Numbered from the stretch's first letter, positions 9,215 to 18,845 are shown. The stretch: DNA of 64,000 nucleotides from Desulfogranum japonicum DSM 18378 (GCF_000429945.1 NZ_AUCV01000001.1:310001-374000), one strand, 5' to 3'. The notes: generated from the letters alone by a model not told the origin. Numbers and translations: made by a program.

Positions 9215-10780
9215 ATGGAACTCAATGTTATGACCATGGTTCTGGCAGTGGTCAATTTTGTCATTGGTGTCGTACTGGGGGTGTATTTCAGGAAAAGACT
9301 TATTGAAGGAAATCAGCGTAACCTGGAGTCTCAGGGACGCCAGATAATTGAAAATGCCATCAGTGAAGCTGAACAGATCAAGAAAGAAGCAATCATCCAG
9401 GCTAAAGAGGATGCCTACCATATAAAACAGGAAGCCGACAGGGAAATAAAGGTAAGCAGGCAGGAACTCAAAGACGATCAACGTCGGCTGAATCGCAAAT
9501 TTGACGAAGTACAGAAAGATTTTCAACTCCTTGAAGAACGCCAGTCTATTCTCCGTGAACGCGAAGAGATAGTCACCGCAGCTGAAAAGGTGGCCGAAGA
9601 ACAGAAAGATAAACTCGAGACGCTCGTTAATGAGCAGCGTTACAAATTGGAGCAGATCGCAGGTATAGATCGTGAAGAAGCCAAAGTGCAACTCATGCAG
9701 TCCATTGAGAGCGAGGCCAGGATGGAGTGTGCAAAACGGCTTTCCAGAATTGAAAATGAAATGAAAATAGAGGCAGACAGGAAAGGGAAAAATATCCTGG
9801 CCCTGGCCATCGCAAGGTATGCCGGCGATTATGTTGCTGATAAAACCGTATCCATGGTGCCTTTGCCAAATGACGAGATGAAAGGGCGGATCATCGGTCG
9901 TGAAGGACGAAATATCAGAGCCATTGAAGCTGCAACCGGCATTGACATAATTATAGATGATACGCCTGAAGCCGTAATTCTTTCTGGGTTTAATCCCATT
10001 CGCCGTGAAGTTGCCCGCCTTGCCCTGGAACAGCTTATCTCCGATGGTAGGATTCATCCGGCTCGGATTGAGGAAGTGGTACAGAAAGTAACAGAAGAGC
10101 TTGAAGTAAGCATTCGCGAATCCGGCGAGCAGGCCACCTTTGATGTAGGTGCCCACGGTATTCACGTCGAACTTGTTAATCTTATAGGCAGACTTAAGTA
10201 TCGTACCAGTTATGGACAAAATATTCTGCAGCACTCCCTGGAAGTAGCCTTTCTCTGTGGCATAATGGCCTCTGAACTCGGTTTGGATGTGAAAAAAGCA
10301 AAGCGGGCTGGTCTGTTGCACGACATCGGCAAGGCTGTTGATCATGAGGTTGAAGGGAGTCATGCGATCATTGGCCGGGATCTGGCAAGAAAATATGGTG
10401 AGGCAGAGGACATCGTCTACGCTATCGGGGCCCATCATGAAGATCAACCTCCTAAAAGCGTTCTTGATGTTTTGGTGCAATCTGCAGATGCCCTGTCAGG
10501 TGCCAGACCTGGTGCCAGAAAGGAAATGCTGCAGAGCTATGTTAAAAGGCTGGAAGATCTCGAAAATATAGCCAATTCATTTACAGGTGTTGAAAAATCG
10601 TACGCCATTCAGGCTGGTAGAGAATTGCGAATCATAGTTGACAGCCATAAAATAGCTGACGAAGCCGCATTTCTGATGAGTAGAGATATTGCAAAGGCTG
10701 TGGAAGAACAACTTACATATCCTGGTCAGATCCGGGTGACTGTCATCCGTGAAACTCGAGCTGTAGAATATGCAAAATAG
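9215..10780 (+). CDS. rny: Ribonuclease Y
   Basis: The 521-residue protein has an N-terminal membrane anchor (about residues 5-25), a long coiled coil (30-190), a KH RNA-binding domain (about 210-275, with [17 protein letters not shown]) and an HD domain (about 335-430, with [14 protein letters not shown] and [12 protein letters not shown]). RNase Y is a membrane-tethered endoribonuclease that starts mRNA decay. Length and domain order match the family closely. TAGGAA precedes the ATG. Confidence 0.97.
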   Translation: MELNVMTMVLAVVNFVIGVVLGVYFRKRLIEGNQRNLESQGRQIIENAISEAEQIKKEAIIQAKEDAYHIKQEADREIKVSRQELKDDQRRLNRKFDEVQKDFQLLEERQSILREREEIVTAAEKVAEEQKDKLETLVNEQRYKLEQIAGIDREEAKVQLMQSIESEARMECAKRLSRIENEMKIEADRKGKNILALAIARYAGDYVADKTVSMVPLPNDEMKGRIIGREGRNIRAIEAATGIDIIIDDTPEAVILSGFNPIRREVARLALEQLISDGRIHPARIEEVVQKVTEELEVSIRESGEQATFDVGAHGIHVELVNLIGRLKYRTSYGQNILQHSLEVAFLCGIMASELGLDVKKAKRAGLLHDIGKAVDHEVEGSHAIIGRDLARKYGEAEDIVYAIGAHHEDQPPKSVLDVLVQSADALSGARPGARKEMLQSYVKRLEDLENIANSFTGVEKSYAIQAGRELRIIVDSHKIADEAAFLMSRDIAKAVEEQLTYPGQIRVTVIRETRAVEYAK

Positions 10781-10872
10781 GCGGTAGGATGAGACAAAGC
10801 AAAATGCCTTGATTGGGGAAAAATGCTTATTTTCGCACGAAGATTCTCACGTATTGACAGACACCATACTTT

Positions 10873-10908
10873 ACGGTAGCCCCACTGGTTTGGTGCTGCC
10901 GTTTTTTT
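10873..10908 (+). terminator. Intrinsic terminator downstream of rny
   Basis: ACGGTAGC pairs with GCTGCCGT around a 14-nt middle, followed by a run of seven Ts. It lies about 90 bases after the rny stop. Confidence 0.7.
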
Positions 10909-10992
10909 GTTCATGGGCAGTGCGAGGCCTGGGATCTTCGCTGTTAAAAGATGAGGAAGTATGCTAGGTTGCTTCCGTACGTCACTGTGCAG

Positions 10993-11053
10993 AGCCTGGG
11001 TTTGTTCACCTGCTACAAAACGTCATAACACATGGGCAATTGAACTCAGGCTC
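10993..11053. repeat. Inverted repeat in the rny/fur intergenic region
   Basis: GAGCCTGGGTT (10993-11003) and AACTCAGGCTC (11043-11053) pair at 10 of 11 positions around a 39-base loop. No gene is seen in the 363-base interval 10781-11143 apart from this and the rny terminator. Confidence 0.35.
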
Positions 11054-11143
11054 AAGGCAATCCGTAATCTGGAGATACAACAAGCTTTGGACAGTATAAA
11101 GGTGTGTCTTTCTACAGTAACTGAAAGAGCAGAATTTCTGTCG

Positions 11144-11563
11144 TTATTCCTCGTATTCATCTTCTTGAATTTTCTGGCATTCTGGACAAATACCCGTAAA
11201 TTCTATATGGTGACCAAGAATTTGATAGGAGCTTGCCGTAGATGCTTCTTCGGTCAGCGTGTTGAAAACAGGGATTTCCAGATCATCAACCTTGCCGCAT
11301 CGTGCGCAACGAATATGATAGTGGTTGTCTGTTGTTGCATCAAATCTTTTTTGTGTTCCCCCTACTTCCAGTTTGAGTATCATGCCGTTTTCTGCCATTA
11401 ACTCAAGGTTTCGGTATACGGTACCCAATCCTATACGTGGAAGCCGTTTTCGGACCATATCGTAGATTTCACTTGCCGTAGGATGGGTTTTAACTTTGGA
11501 GAGCTCTTCTAATATGACTTGGCGCTGGGTTGTCAACCGCAGCATGGGTGCTGGAGCATTCAT
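11144..11563 (-). CDS. Fur/PerR family transcriptional regulator
   Basis: This 139-residue protein has a winged-helix DNA-binding half (LRLTTQRQVILEELSK, IGLGTVYRNLELM) and a metal-binding half with the structural zinc cysteine pairs C86/C89 (CARC) and C126/C129 (CPEC). The histidine-rich stretch DNHYHIRCARCG is typical. Such proteins repress peroxide-stress or iron genes. The length and two CXXC pairs are closest to PerR-like members, but which metal it senses cannot be read from sequence. A perfect palindrome in the divergent promoter suggests autoregulation. Confidence 0.92.
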   Translation of the reverse strand: MNAPAPMLRLTTQRQVILEELSKVKTHPTASEIYDMVRKRLPRIGLGTVYRNLELMAENGMILKLEVGGTQKRFDATTDNHYHIRCARCGKVDDLEIPVFNTLTEEASTASSYQILGHHIEFTGICPECQKIQEDEYEE

Positions 11564-11603
11564 GTGTATAACTCAATTTACAAATTATTAATAAGGAATC
11601 ATT

Positions 11604-11620
11604 ATCAGTATAATACTGAT
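11604..11620. promoter_or_regulatory. Probable Fur/PerR-type operator
   Basis: ATCAGTATAATACTGAT is a perfect 8-1-8 palindrome between the divergent Fur/PerR-type gene (start 11563) and the dus gene (start 11646). It is preceded by AATCATTATC (11597-11606), which matches the right half of a classical Fur box. Placement and symmetry suggest that it binds the adjacent regulator and controls both genes. Confidence 0.6.
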
Positions 11621-11645
11621 CCATGATGAAATTTTCAAGTATGAA

Positions 11646-12686
11646 ATGAATCATTATTCAGAGAAAGAAAATCTACAGAAAGCCAATATACAAGTGAGAG
11701 GCTTGGAGATCAGCCCTCCATTACTCCTGGCACCCATGGCAGGGCTTACCCACTCTGCTCTGCGAACAACAATTCAATCCTGTGGCGGGATAGGTTTGCT
11801 CAGTACCGAGATGCTTGCTGCATGGCGTCTGCCTAACGAAAATGCAACTGTTTCACCTTTTCTATTTCGAACAAAAAGTGAAAAACCTCTTTCCTATCAG
11901 ATTCTTATCAATGATGTTTCGCAATTGGAGCCAGCTGTACAGGCTTTGCATCGGTTACAAGCTGATGCCATTGATATCAATATAGGGTGCCCTGCACCCA
12001 GGGTGCGTAAGGCGGGTGGTGGGAGTGCTCTAGTTGAAAAACCTCAGCTGTTAAGAGATATACTTTCCCGTGCCCGAAACATAACCGAAGGTCCATTGAC
12101 TGCAAAAATACGACTCGGCGATGGCAACGAAGCAGTCCTGAAGCCATTTTGTCAGATGTTGGTGGATCAGGGCGTTGATATGTTGAGTATTCATGCCCGG
12201 TTGCAGGGCGAATCCTTTGCAAGGAAGCCGCATTGGTCGATGATAGCTGAAATTAAGAAATGGGTGAATGTTCCAGTTATTGCAAACGGGGGCATTGATT
12301 CTGTTAATACCGCCAGGGCATGTCTTGACCAGAGTGGGGCAGACGGTCTCATGATTGGAAGAGCAGCCGCAGCAAAGCCCTGGCTCTTTGCAGAGATCGC
12401 AAGAGATCTTTATAATGAAAAAGGCCTGGATACAAACTATAGCAAAGTGGAACTGTACAACCAATTCTGCAAGGCTCTCAATGAACGTTTTCGAATTGAG
12501 AGAAGATTGGGCAGGCTCAAGGAATTCACCCATTATTTTGCAACGAATTATGCGTATGGGCATCATCTTGCCAGCAAAGTACAGGCCAGTAATACTATGG
12601 AGCAGGCAGTTGAAAGGGCCCAACATTTTTTTTCCGTGCATGACCCGGAAGGTTTTGCACGGGTGTGGAGCCAGCCGGCTGATTAG
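11646..12686 (+). CDS. dus: tRNA-dihydrouridine synthase
   Basis: The 346-residue FMN-dependent TIM-barrel enzyme reduces uridines in tRNA D-loops. It shows LLLAPMAGLTHSALR near the start, the catalytic cysteine C115 in INIGCPAPRVRKAGGGSAL, ARLQGESFARKPHW, the FMN-binding VPVIANGGI, and GADGLMIGRAAAAKPWLF. It is closest in style to DusB. It is divergent from the Fur/PerR-type gene and shares its promoter palindrome. Confidence 0.93.
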   Translation: MNHYSEKENLQKANIQVRGLEISPPLLLAPMAGLTHSALRTTIQSCGGIGLLSTEMLAAWRLPNENATVSPFLFRTKSEKPLSYQILINDVSQLEPAVQALHRLQADAIDINIGCPAPRVRKAGGGSALVEKPQLLRDILSRARNITEGPLTAKIRLGDGNEAVLKPFCQMLVDQGVDMLSIHARLQGESFARKPHWSMIAEIKKWVNVPVIANGGIDSVNTARACLDQSGADGLMIGRAAAAKPWLFAEIARDLYNEKGLDTNYSKVELYNQFCKALNERFRIERRLGRLKEFTHYFATNYAYGHHLASKVQASNTMEQAVERAQHFFSVHDPEGFARVWSQPAD

Positions 12687-12750
12687 TGCAGCCGGTCATT
12701 CATTGAAGGTAGCGGGCATGTCCGGCAATGTATTACAACCATGTAAACTT

Positions 12751-14046
12751 TTATTCAACGTGAACAGGGGGGTTATAGTACCCGTAACGCAAGTTTGGAA
12801 AGGTACTGCGAAGTTCTTGGAACCATTTCCGCATCCCCATTGCTGCATCAGCCTGGTGTAAGGTGGCTTTGAGATATACCTCAGGGTCAATATTCAAGTT
12901 TCGCAATTGGATAAAGTCTGGTCGGTGGGCTGTAATGAGTTGACAGAGAGCCTCAAATTCAGAGGGATGATCTGTAAAACCGGGAAGGATAAAGTAATTG
13001 AGGGAGACATGGCGGTTATACTCTTTCATGACATCAATGGATTGCATGACGTCGGCAAAGGCAAAGCCTTTTGGACGATAGTAAAGAGTATGTTGCTTTT
13101 CCCTGGCACTATTGAGCGATATTCGTATCGAATCCAGTCCTGCCTGCGCCAGCCGTCTTACCGCATGAGGCAGGCTGCCATTGGTATTCAAATTGATTGT
13201 TCCCTGATGGGTTGCCTTGCGAATACGCTGTATGGCTTTCTCCATCACCTCTGCCTGAAGAAGAGGCTCACCTTCACACCCTTGTCCGAAACTCACAATT
13301 GGCTTTTCTGCTGTTTCCAGATGCTCAACTGCTATTTCGGCAATTTCCAGCGGTGTAGGAACAAAGGTGATTCTGTCTTGTGTAGATGCACAGCATCCTG
13401 AAGGTTGCAGGGAAATGCATCCGATGCAGGATGCATTGCATTGGGGAGAGCATGGAAGAGGCGCTTCCCATCGATTGAGAAAGTAATTTTTTGCTGCAGG
13501 ACAACAGTATGTCAGGCAGCATTTTCCCAGGTGCTGAATAAGACGGTTGTGAGGATGGCGCTGTAATTTTGCCCTGGTCTGTTTCTCAAGAAGGGACTGA
13601 TTGAAATGGGCCACATCCTGACGAACATCAGCATCGGAACGAAATCCTGTTACCCAGAATTTACCGTCCAGCCAACCCACGGCAGCATAGGAAAAAAGCG
13701 GCAGCATTGGACTCTGTGAATCAGTTGTCAAATATCCTGCTGTATAGAGGGCCGTATGCGCTGGAGCCATGAAAGCTGCCACAGCTTGAACCTGCTCACC
13801 TGCTTCATAAGGGTTTTCTGCAAGCAGTGCCGCTTCATTGCTATCAAGCTCTATACCAACCGGTTGTCTTCCTGGAAGTATGAAAAGCTCACTTCCTTCG
13901 GGCAGTTCTATGAGATCCTCAAGTTCAGGTTCATAAAAGTTGCCGGCACTGCTTCCGGACATTTTCAATCCGTCATATTCCAGAATTTCTCCTTCCGCAT
14001 TGGCAAACACCAAAAAGGGAGTTGTCCGTGGGTGTAGCATATCCAT
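12751..14046 (-). CDS. Radical SAM protein, function unknown
   Basis: The 431-residue protein has the radical SAM cluster motif C203-x3-C207-x2-C210 (CNASCIGC). The SAM-domain landmarks FGQGCEGEPLL, INLNTNGSLP and LDSIRISLNS follow. The first 160 residues are an extra domain, and a cysteine-rich stretch (KCCLTYCCPAAKNYF, about 175-190) just before the motif may bind another cluster. The substrate is not evident. It lies 20 bases after the stop of a small conserved-looking gene on the same strand, suggesting a pair. Confidence 0.85.
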   Translation of the reverse strand: MDMLHPRTTPFLVFANAEGEILEYDGLKMSGSSAGNFYEPELEDLIELPEGSELFILPGRQPVGIELDSNEAALLAENPYEAGEQVQAVAAFMAPAHTALYTAGYLTTDSQSPMLPLFSYAAVGWLDGKFWVTGFRSDADVRQDVAHFNQSLLEKQTRAKLQRHPHNRLIQHLGKCCLTYCCPAAKNYFLNRWEAPLPCSPQCNASCIGCISLQPSGCCASTQDRITFVPTPLEIAEIAVEHLETAEKPIVSFGQGCEGEPLLQAEVMEKAIQRIRKATHQGTINLNTNGSLPHAVRRLAQAGLDSIRISLNSAREKQHTLYYRPKGFAFADVMQSIDVMKEYNRHVSLNYFILPGFTDHPSEFEALCQLITAHRPDFIQLRNLNIDPEVYLKATLHQADAAMGMRKWFQELRSTFPNLRYGYYNPPVHVE

Positions 14047-14066
14047 AGTGTTGAGCGTACCTGGCT

Positions 14067-14486
14067 TCAGGGACGCAATACGCGCATCACGCTGTCGACA
14101 GCTCGATAGACGTCAAGATCATCTCCAAACACATCCTGTATATTGGAGTGATCAATAAGGTCCTCAACAATGTATTGGGTGAGATAGAGGCTGATAAGGT
14201 TAGGGTCCTGGGTTAAGTTTCGAATGGGAGCTATTTTATAGCGCATTTCAAACTCTTCCAGGTCTATCATTGTTCGTAATTGCTTTTCGATTACTTCTTG
14301 AATTTTACCCACAGAATCAGTTTCGATAATATGGGTGTCGAGCAATCTTTGTACTAACGTAATAGCCAGATCCTTGGAATTATCTCGCGCTTTTTTCAAC
14401 ATGAACATTCGTTCACGTTCGCGTTTTCGATCGATGGCATCGATAGTCTTGTTGGTCGAGTTACTGGGATTAATATGACGGGCCAT
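14067..14486 (-). CDS. Uncharacterised 139-residue protein
   Basis: No family is recognised. The protein is highly charged and helical: a basic N-terminus (DRKRERERMFMLKKARD), then QRLLDTHIIETDSVGKIQEVIEKQL and an acidic C-terminus. It has no signal peptide or membrane segment. AGGAG lies 8 bases before the ATG, so it is a real gene. It sits directly upstream of the radical SAM gene. Confidence 0.75.
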   Translation of the reverse strand: MARHINPSNSTNKTIDAIDRKRERERMFMLKKARDNSKDLAITLVQRLLDTHIIETDSVGKIQEVIEKQLRTMIDLEEFEMRYKIAPIRNLTQDPNLISLYLTQYIVEDLIDHSNIQDVFGDDLDVYRAVDSVMRVLRP

Positions 14487-14558
14487 GGGTTTTGCTCCTT
14501 ATATGCATAAATGGCGCGAATAACCGTATCGTATTTCAACAGGAAGCATTCCACGTGA

Positions 14559-14730
14559 GGTAACTGGTCACGGGTATCTTCTTGGTTTCACTAACCTCTA
14601 AACTGCAAACGGGCCACAAGTGCTTCATTTTGGATTAGTGCGATTTTACGCAGGCAAGCATAGATTCCGTAGGATTAGCTATGCGTGAAATTGCGATCCA
14701 TCAAAGATGGAGTGCCTGTGATCCGTTACC
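14559..14730. repeat. Dispersed palindromic element, family B (copy 1)
   Basis: The ends are inverted: GGTAACTGGTCACGGG (14559-14574) and GTGCCTGTGATCCGTTACC (14712-14730). The interior contains, in reverse orientation, the family core CACGCATAG...CGGAATCT...GCTTGCCTG shared with the copies at 29289 and 43568. The terminal CATCAAAGATGGAGTGCCTG matches the end of the copy at 40543. No gene is present in this 562-base gap (14487-15048). Confidence 0.65.
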
Positions 14731-14975
14731 TGGTAACAGCTGCGGTAGTTCAGTGGTGATACATACGAAGAATTGGCTTGCATTCAAGCTTCATGCGATC
14801 ATCGTTGAATCTTAAAACCTTTGCTGTTTTCCTCATCCTCCTGAAATAACTGGTATGTCAGGTTTTACAGGGCTCGTAGACAACACAAGCTTCGCCATAT
14901 TACGCAAACAAGCCATTCTTTGCATCCTCTATTTGCATGAAGTTGTTATTTCCCCTCAATGACTTCGCTCTACAG

Positions 14976-15000
14976 GCTAATACCATGATGGTATCAGCCG
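14976..15000 (-). terminator. Hairpin downstream of the glucan phosphorylase gene
   Basis: GGCTAATACCAT and ATGGTATCAGCC pair at 11 of 12 positions with a single-base loop, about 50 bases after the stop at 15049. No U tract follows, so a terminator role is uncertain. Confidence 0.35.
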
Positions 15001-15048
15001 ATCAAGGATGCGTGGATGTATGTAAGGGCTGAATAGATGCATATATCG

Positions 15049-17229
15049 TCAAAAATCGCTGGGAAGATCGCTTTGATACAGTTCCTTGAAGCTGTTAATT
15101 TTTGCAGCTGCATCAGGCTCCAAATGTAAGTTGTACGTTTGAATGTATTCAGCTGCCATTCTGTGTGTATTGAATATTGGGACATTCAGCTTCAGGTTAT
15201 TGACAGCTATATCAAGAAATTCGTCATGTTTACTGTAAAATGTTTCGAGCACCGATGGCAGGAGATTGTAAAATGAATCGGCATCTTCTGCGTACAGGAG
15301 GCTTTCCCGATCTTCACTCAGGTCCGAATCTTCAATCGGCCCTTCATAACCAAATTTCCATCCTGTAGCACCGTTATGATACCCTTCCACCCACCATCCA
15401 TCCATGACACTGATGTTTGGTACACCGTTCATCGCGGCTTTCATTCCACTTGTTCCGCTGGCCTCAAGTGGACGTTTGGGACAATTCAGCCATGAGTGAA
15501 CGCCTGAGACGAGAAGTTTGGCGATACACATGTCATAGCCGGGAATAAATACAAGTTTACCGAGACCATTGCTGAGTTTATAAAGTCGTTCCTGATTATC
15601 AAGGATGAGTTTGAGAACCATTTTTCCAGGTTCGTCTTCCGGGTGGGCTTTTCCGGCAAAAAGAAAATTGATTTTCCAGTTGTTTTTTACCAGAATTTCA
15701 GCCAGCCTTGAAATATCGTCGAAAATGAGATCCGCTCGTTTATAGGTGGAAAACCGGCGGGCAAAGCCCACTGTGAACACATTAGGTTCCAGCCAGTCCG
15801 GGACCGAAAGATGGGAAAGATAATTTGGCGGATCTATCCAGGTTTCTGTCATCTGCCGACGATGATTATCCAACATGTGGTTGGTGTAGGCTATCAGGCG
15901 CTGGTTATCAATCAGCCATGCCTTACGGAGGCCTGATACAAGCTCTGGATAGTCAGAACGGGAAAGTGAGGAAAAACAACCTGGGGCTGTACGCCAGTCA
16001 CGTGTGGAGGCAATACTGTCAAAGAGAGCTGCCCGACTGTTACTGGTCCAGGTCAAATGGTGCACTCCGTTGGTTATTGCTTTAATTTTTGATGCAAAGG
16101 ATGGAAATTGTTTACGCGTGACATCACGATGCAGACGGCTTACACTGTTGATCCCTCGATTAATACGCATGGCCATTGCTGTGAAATTGTATTCATGCTG
16201 ATTGTCCTCATCATGGGCCACCAGATCAAGAATACGTTCAACCGTACCATGACTGAAGGAAGAATAGAGATCTCTGCTGAAACGGTCATGTCCCGCCTTT
16301 ACGGGGGTGTGAATGGTGTATATAATCTGTTGACCAACTTTTTCAGCTGCATGTATAATGTCTTCTTTTGACATGCGCTGTATGTAATCAGGCCCAAGTG
16401 CTTTCTCCAGTTCTTTTACAATGAGGTGAAGAGTGACGGTAACACCGTGTTGTTCGTTGAGATGTATGGTGTTTGCCGTAAAGCCGAATGCTTCCATTAT
16501 AGGAAGTACTGCACTTCCGAGCATTCTTCGTTGATTGGCCTTTACAAGATTGGACTTGGCATTGTAAAGTTGCTGTGAAGCTTCGCTCAACCATTTGGGT
16601 GCGCCTGGCAAGTCGTAATCCAGAAGGAATTCGGGGGTAAAGTAGTCAAGATTGTCGGAGCATTCCAGTTTCATCCAGACTTGAGCTGTGCAGTAAACGG
16701 GATCTTCATGTTCACTGAAAAACGGGACTTCAATCTCCAGGGGCAGTTCCGGTTTTTCAGGGTCTTTGAGCTGGTAGAGTGTTGGTGTGGTTTCCGGGGT
16801 CCAGGTGGTGGCTTGATCAATTTGGCCGATTTTGGAATCAACAAATTGAGAGAAATATCCACCCCTGTATAAAAGGCTGACTGCAAGAACCGGCATATGC
16901 AGGTCAGCAAAGCTTTTCAGCGTGTCGCCGGCAAGGACGCCAAGGCCACCGCTATAATTTGGGATTTTACGCGGGCCGTCCAGGTATTGTTTGAGAAAAT
17001 GACTCAGAATACGATGAGAACTTTCCAGAATGCCTTCCTGTTGTAAATAATTTTTCACAGGAGAAAAAACATCGGGATCTGCACCAATCTCCATGGAAAT
17101 ATAGACAACTGAGTTACCTGTAGGTGAGCAGAGACGTTTCCAGACACGATCAAAAGTGGCCTGAGAAATACCGAAGTATGTCCCAAAATCATTACAGGAC
17201 AAGAGCTTTGAGGCTAAGTCTGGTTTCAT
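15049..17229 (-). CDS. glgP: Alpha-glucan family phosphorylase
   Basis: The 726-residue enzyme releases glucose-1-phosphate from glycogen or maltodextrin. It has the glycosyltransferase-35 layout with NYSGGLGVLAGDTLKSFADL near the start, NEQHGVTVTLHLIVKEL and the PLP-binding lysine K597 in EASGTSGMKAAMNGVPNISV. It is shorter than the E. coli type and belongs to the archaeal/bacterial phosphorylase subgroup, without the extra N-terminal DUF3417 domain some members carry. It stands alone, with no glycogen genes beside it. Confidence 0.93.
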   Translation of the reverse strand: MKPDLASKLLSCNDFGTYFGISQATFDRVWKRLCSPTGNSVVYISMEIGADPDVFSPVKNYLQQEGILESSHRILSHFLKQYLDGPRKIPNYSGGLGVLAGDTLKSFADLHMPVLAVSLLYRGGYFSQFVDSKIGQIDQATTWTPETTPTLYQLKDPEKPELPLEIEVPFFSEHEDPVYCTAQVWMKLECSDNLDYFTPEFLLDYDLPGAPKWLSEASQQLYNAKSNLVKANQRRMLGSAVLPIMEAFGFTANTIHLNEQHGVTVTLHLIVKELEKALGPDYIQRMSKEDIIHAAEKVGQQIIYTIHTPVKAGHDRFSRDLYSSFSHGTVERILDLVAHDEDNQHEYNFTAMAMRINRGINSVSRLHRDVTRKQFPSFASKIKAITNGVHHLTWTSNSRAALFDSIASTRDWRTAPGCFSSLSRSDYPELVSGLRKAWLIDNQRLIAYTNHMLDNHRRQMTETWIDPPNYLSHLSVPDWLEPNVFTVGFARRFSTYKRADLIFDDISRLAEILVKNNWKINFLFAGKAHPEDEPGKMVLKLILDNQERLYKLSNGLGKLVFIPGYDMCIAKLLVSGVHSWLNCPKRPLEASGTSGMKAAMNGVPNISVMDGWWVEGYHNGATGWKFGYEGPIEDSDLSEDRESLLYAEDADSFYNLLPSVLETFYSKHDEFLDIAVNNLKLNVPIFNTHRMAAEYIQTYNLHLEPDAAAKINSFKELYQSDLPSDF

Positions 17230-17456
17230 GTTAAAAAAATCCGATGGATTGAATTAAAAAGTAATTGTCTCAATAGTCAAAAGATAATAAGGAATGTTTC
17301 TCGAAAAGCCAAGTAGGCAAAGTGTAGATTCACACTAATAGTTTTGCAAGGAAATTTCTTGAATGGAAAAAAATGTTGTATTCCTTCGTGGGTTAGGTAG
17401 AATCGACGCTTATTTTATACATGTTGTCAAATAATTATTACTTTTGGGAGGATGTG

Positions 17457-17969
17457 ATGCGCATCAATAAACCGTTGTATTTAGTCATAGCCATGTTGGT
17501 GTTTATCACCTTGGGTCTTACCGCCGGTTGCAGCAAAAAAGCACCTGAGACCAATCCGGAACCACCGGCAGAGGGGTTAGGGCCGGAAGAGCCTTTGGAA
17601 AGCCAGGATACGGGCATTATGGAAGGCCGCACATCTGGGCCAATGCTGCCAGTGTACTTTGCCTTTGATGATTCGAATATTACTGGCGATCAGGTACAGC
17701 GGATAGAAGGGAATGCTGCCTTCTTGTCCGAGAGTGCAGATGTTACTATTCGTATCGAGGGCAATTGTGATCCTCGCGGGACCAAAGAATACAATCTGGC
17801 ACTTGGTGAAAGAAGGGCACAGAGCGCAAAAGCATATTTAATCAATCTGGGCATTGACTCTGAACGCCTCAGCACGGTAAGCTGGGGAGAAGAGAAGTTG
17901 CTGTTGTTTGGACATGATGAGCTTTCCTGGGCCCAAAATCGTCGGGCAGACTTTGTTATTGTAAAATAG
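17457..17969 (+). CDS. pal: Peptidoglycan-associated lipoprotein (Pal)
   Basis: The 170-residue lipoprotein has a signal peptide ending in lipobox LTAGC (C25), a proline-rich linker and an OmpA-like domain (about 65-170: VYFAFDDSNITGDQ, IEGNCDPRGTKEYNLALGERRA, GEEKLLLFGHDELSWAQNRR). Pal tethers the outer membrane to peptidoglycan and normally works with Tol proteins, none of which are nearby. I chose the ATG at 17457 because GGGAGG precedes it by 5 bases; an upstream in-frame ATG would spoil the signal peptide. Confidence 0.93.
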   Translation: MRINKPLYLVIAMLVFITLGLTAGCSKKAPETNPEPPAEGLGPEEPLESQDTGIMEGRTSGPMLPVYFAFDDSNITGDQVQRIEGNAAFLSESADVTIRIEGNCDPRGTKEYNLALGERRAQSAKAYLINLGIDSERLSTVSWGEEKLLLFGHDELSWAQNRRADFVIVK

Positions 17970-17989
17970 GAACAGAGTAAATGTTCGCG

Positions 17990-18030
17990 AAACCGGGCTG
18001 GGACGGGTCCCATGCCCGGTTTTCTTTTTT
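17990..18030 (+). terminator. Intrinsic terminator after pal
   Basis: AACCGGGC and GCCCGGTT form a perfect 8-bp stem followed by TTCTTTTTT, 20 bases past the pal stop. Confidence 0.85.
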
Positions 18031-18131
18031 AGGTTGAATTGTAGCTGAATACGCGTTATTCGGAGCAGACCGCTTCTGAAGGTATCCAGAGGCTGACAAT
18101 TCGATTCATAAACATTTATGAGGGGAATACT

Positions 18132-18662
18132 GTGATATACAATAAAATGATTGGTGCGTTGCTGTGTACTATTCTGGCATTGGGGGTACAATTTCCGTTA
18201 TCCCAGGCGCAGGCTGCAGATCTCAAAATCGGGATAATAGACATGCAGCGCGTGGTTGTTACTTCAACAGGCGGGAAGAAGGCTCAGGAAATTGTAAATA
18301 AAAGAATGAAGGAACTCCAGGGAGACTTCAAAAAGGATGAAGACGCTCTGCTGGGCCTTCAGAAAGAAATTGAAAAGAAGAGCTCTGCCTGGAGCGATGA
18401 AATGAAGCAGGAAAAGGCCAATGAATTTCGAAAAATGCGCAGAGACCTCATGGCAAAGCAGGAAGATGCCAATGTGGAAATCAAACAGCTGCGTGAAGAA
18501 AATTTAGGGCCAATTCTCCAGGAACTGCAGAAGGTCGTATCCCAGCTGGGCGAGAAAGAGGGATATACGTTGATTTTGCCACGCCAGGCGGCTATTCACG
18601 TAGATAAAGAAATTGATCTGACTGACAAAGTCATCAAAGCATTGAACGAAGCCAGTAAATGA
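18132..18662 (+). CDS. OmpH/Skp family periplasmic chaperone
   Basis: The 176-residue exported protein has a signal peptide ending SQAQA, then the OmpH/Skp start DLKIGIIDMQRVV, a long charged coiled coil (about 55-140) and a C-terminal VSQLGEKEGYTLILPR segment. Skp-type trimers hold unfolded outer-membrane proteins in the periplasm. The GTG at 18132 is preceded by GAGGGG at suitable spacing. It is not next to bamA or lpxD as in many genomes. Confidence 0.88.
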   Translation: MIYNKMIGALLCTILALGVQFPLSQAQAADLKIGIIDMQRVVVTSTGGKKAQEIVNKRMKELQGDFKKDEDALLGLQKEIEKKSSAWSDEMKQEKANEFRKMRRDLMAKQEDANVEIKQLREENLGPILQELQKVVSQLGEKEGYTLILPRQAAIHVDKEIDLTDKVIKALNEASK

Positions 18663-18817
18663 GTTGATAAGCGATCATCGGCCTCTCCCCCCTTCCTGGG
18701 GAATCTGTTGGTCGCGTCCTTCCTTGCATGGGCGCGATTGCCCGTATTAATATGATGTTGTCTTGCCAATCCGGCCATTTTTACGAGCGATCACGCCTGC
18801 ACAGATTAGAGCATCTC

Positions 18818-18845
18818 TTGGTAGTTACAGAGTATGTGGTATAAT
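18818..18845 (+). promoter_or_regulatory. Probable sigma-70 promoter of hldA
   Basis: TTGGTA (18818-18823) and a consensus TATAAT (18840-18845) are separated by 16 bases, about 70 bases before the kinase start codon. Confidence 0.5.

Noticed and set aside
9194-10480. 428-codon open frame opposite rny
   Set aside because: It is antisense to the clearly conserved rny and encodes a Phe/Leu/Ile-rich product typical of mirror frames.
12051-12641. 196-codon frame opposite the dus gene
   Set aside because: It is a shadow of the conserved dus reading frame, without a ribosome site or recognisable product.
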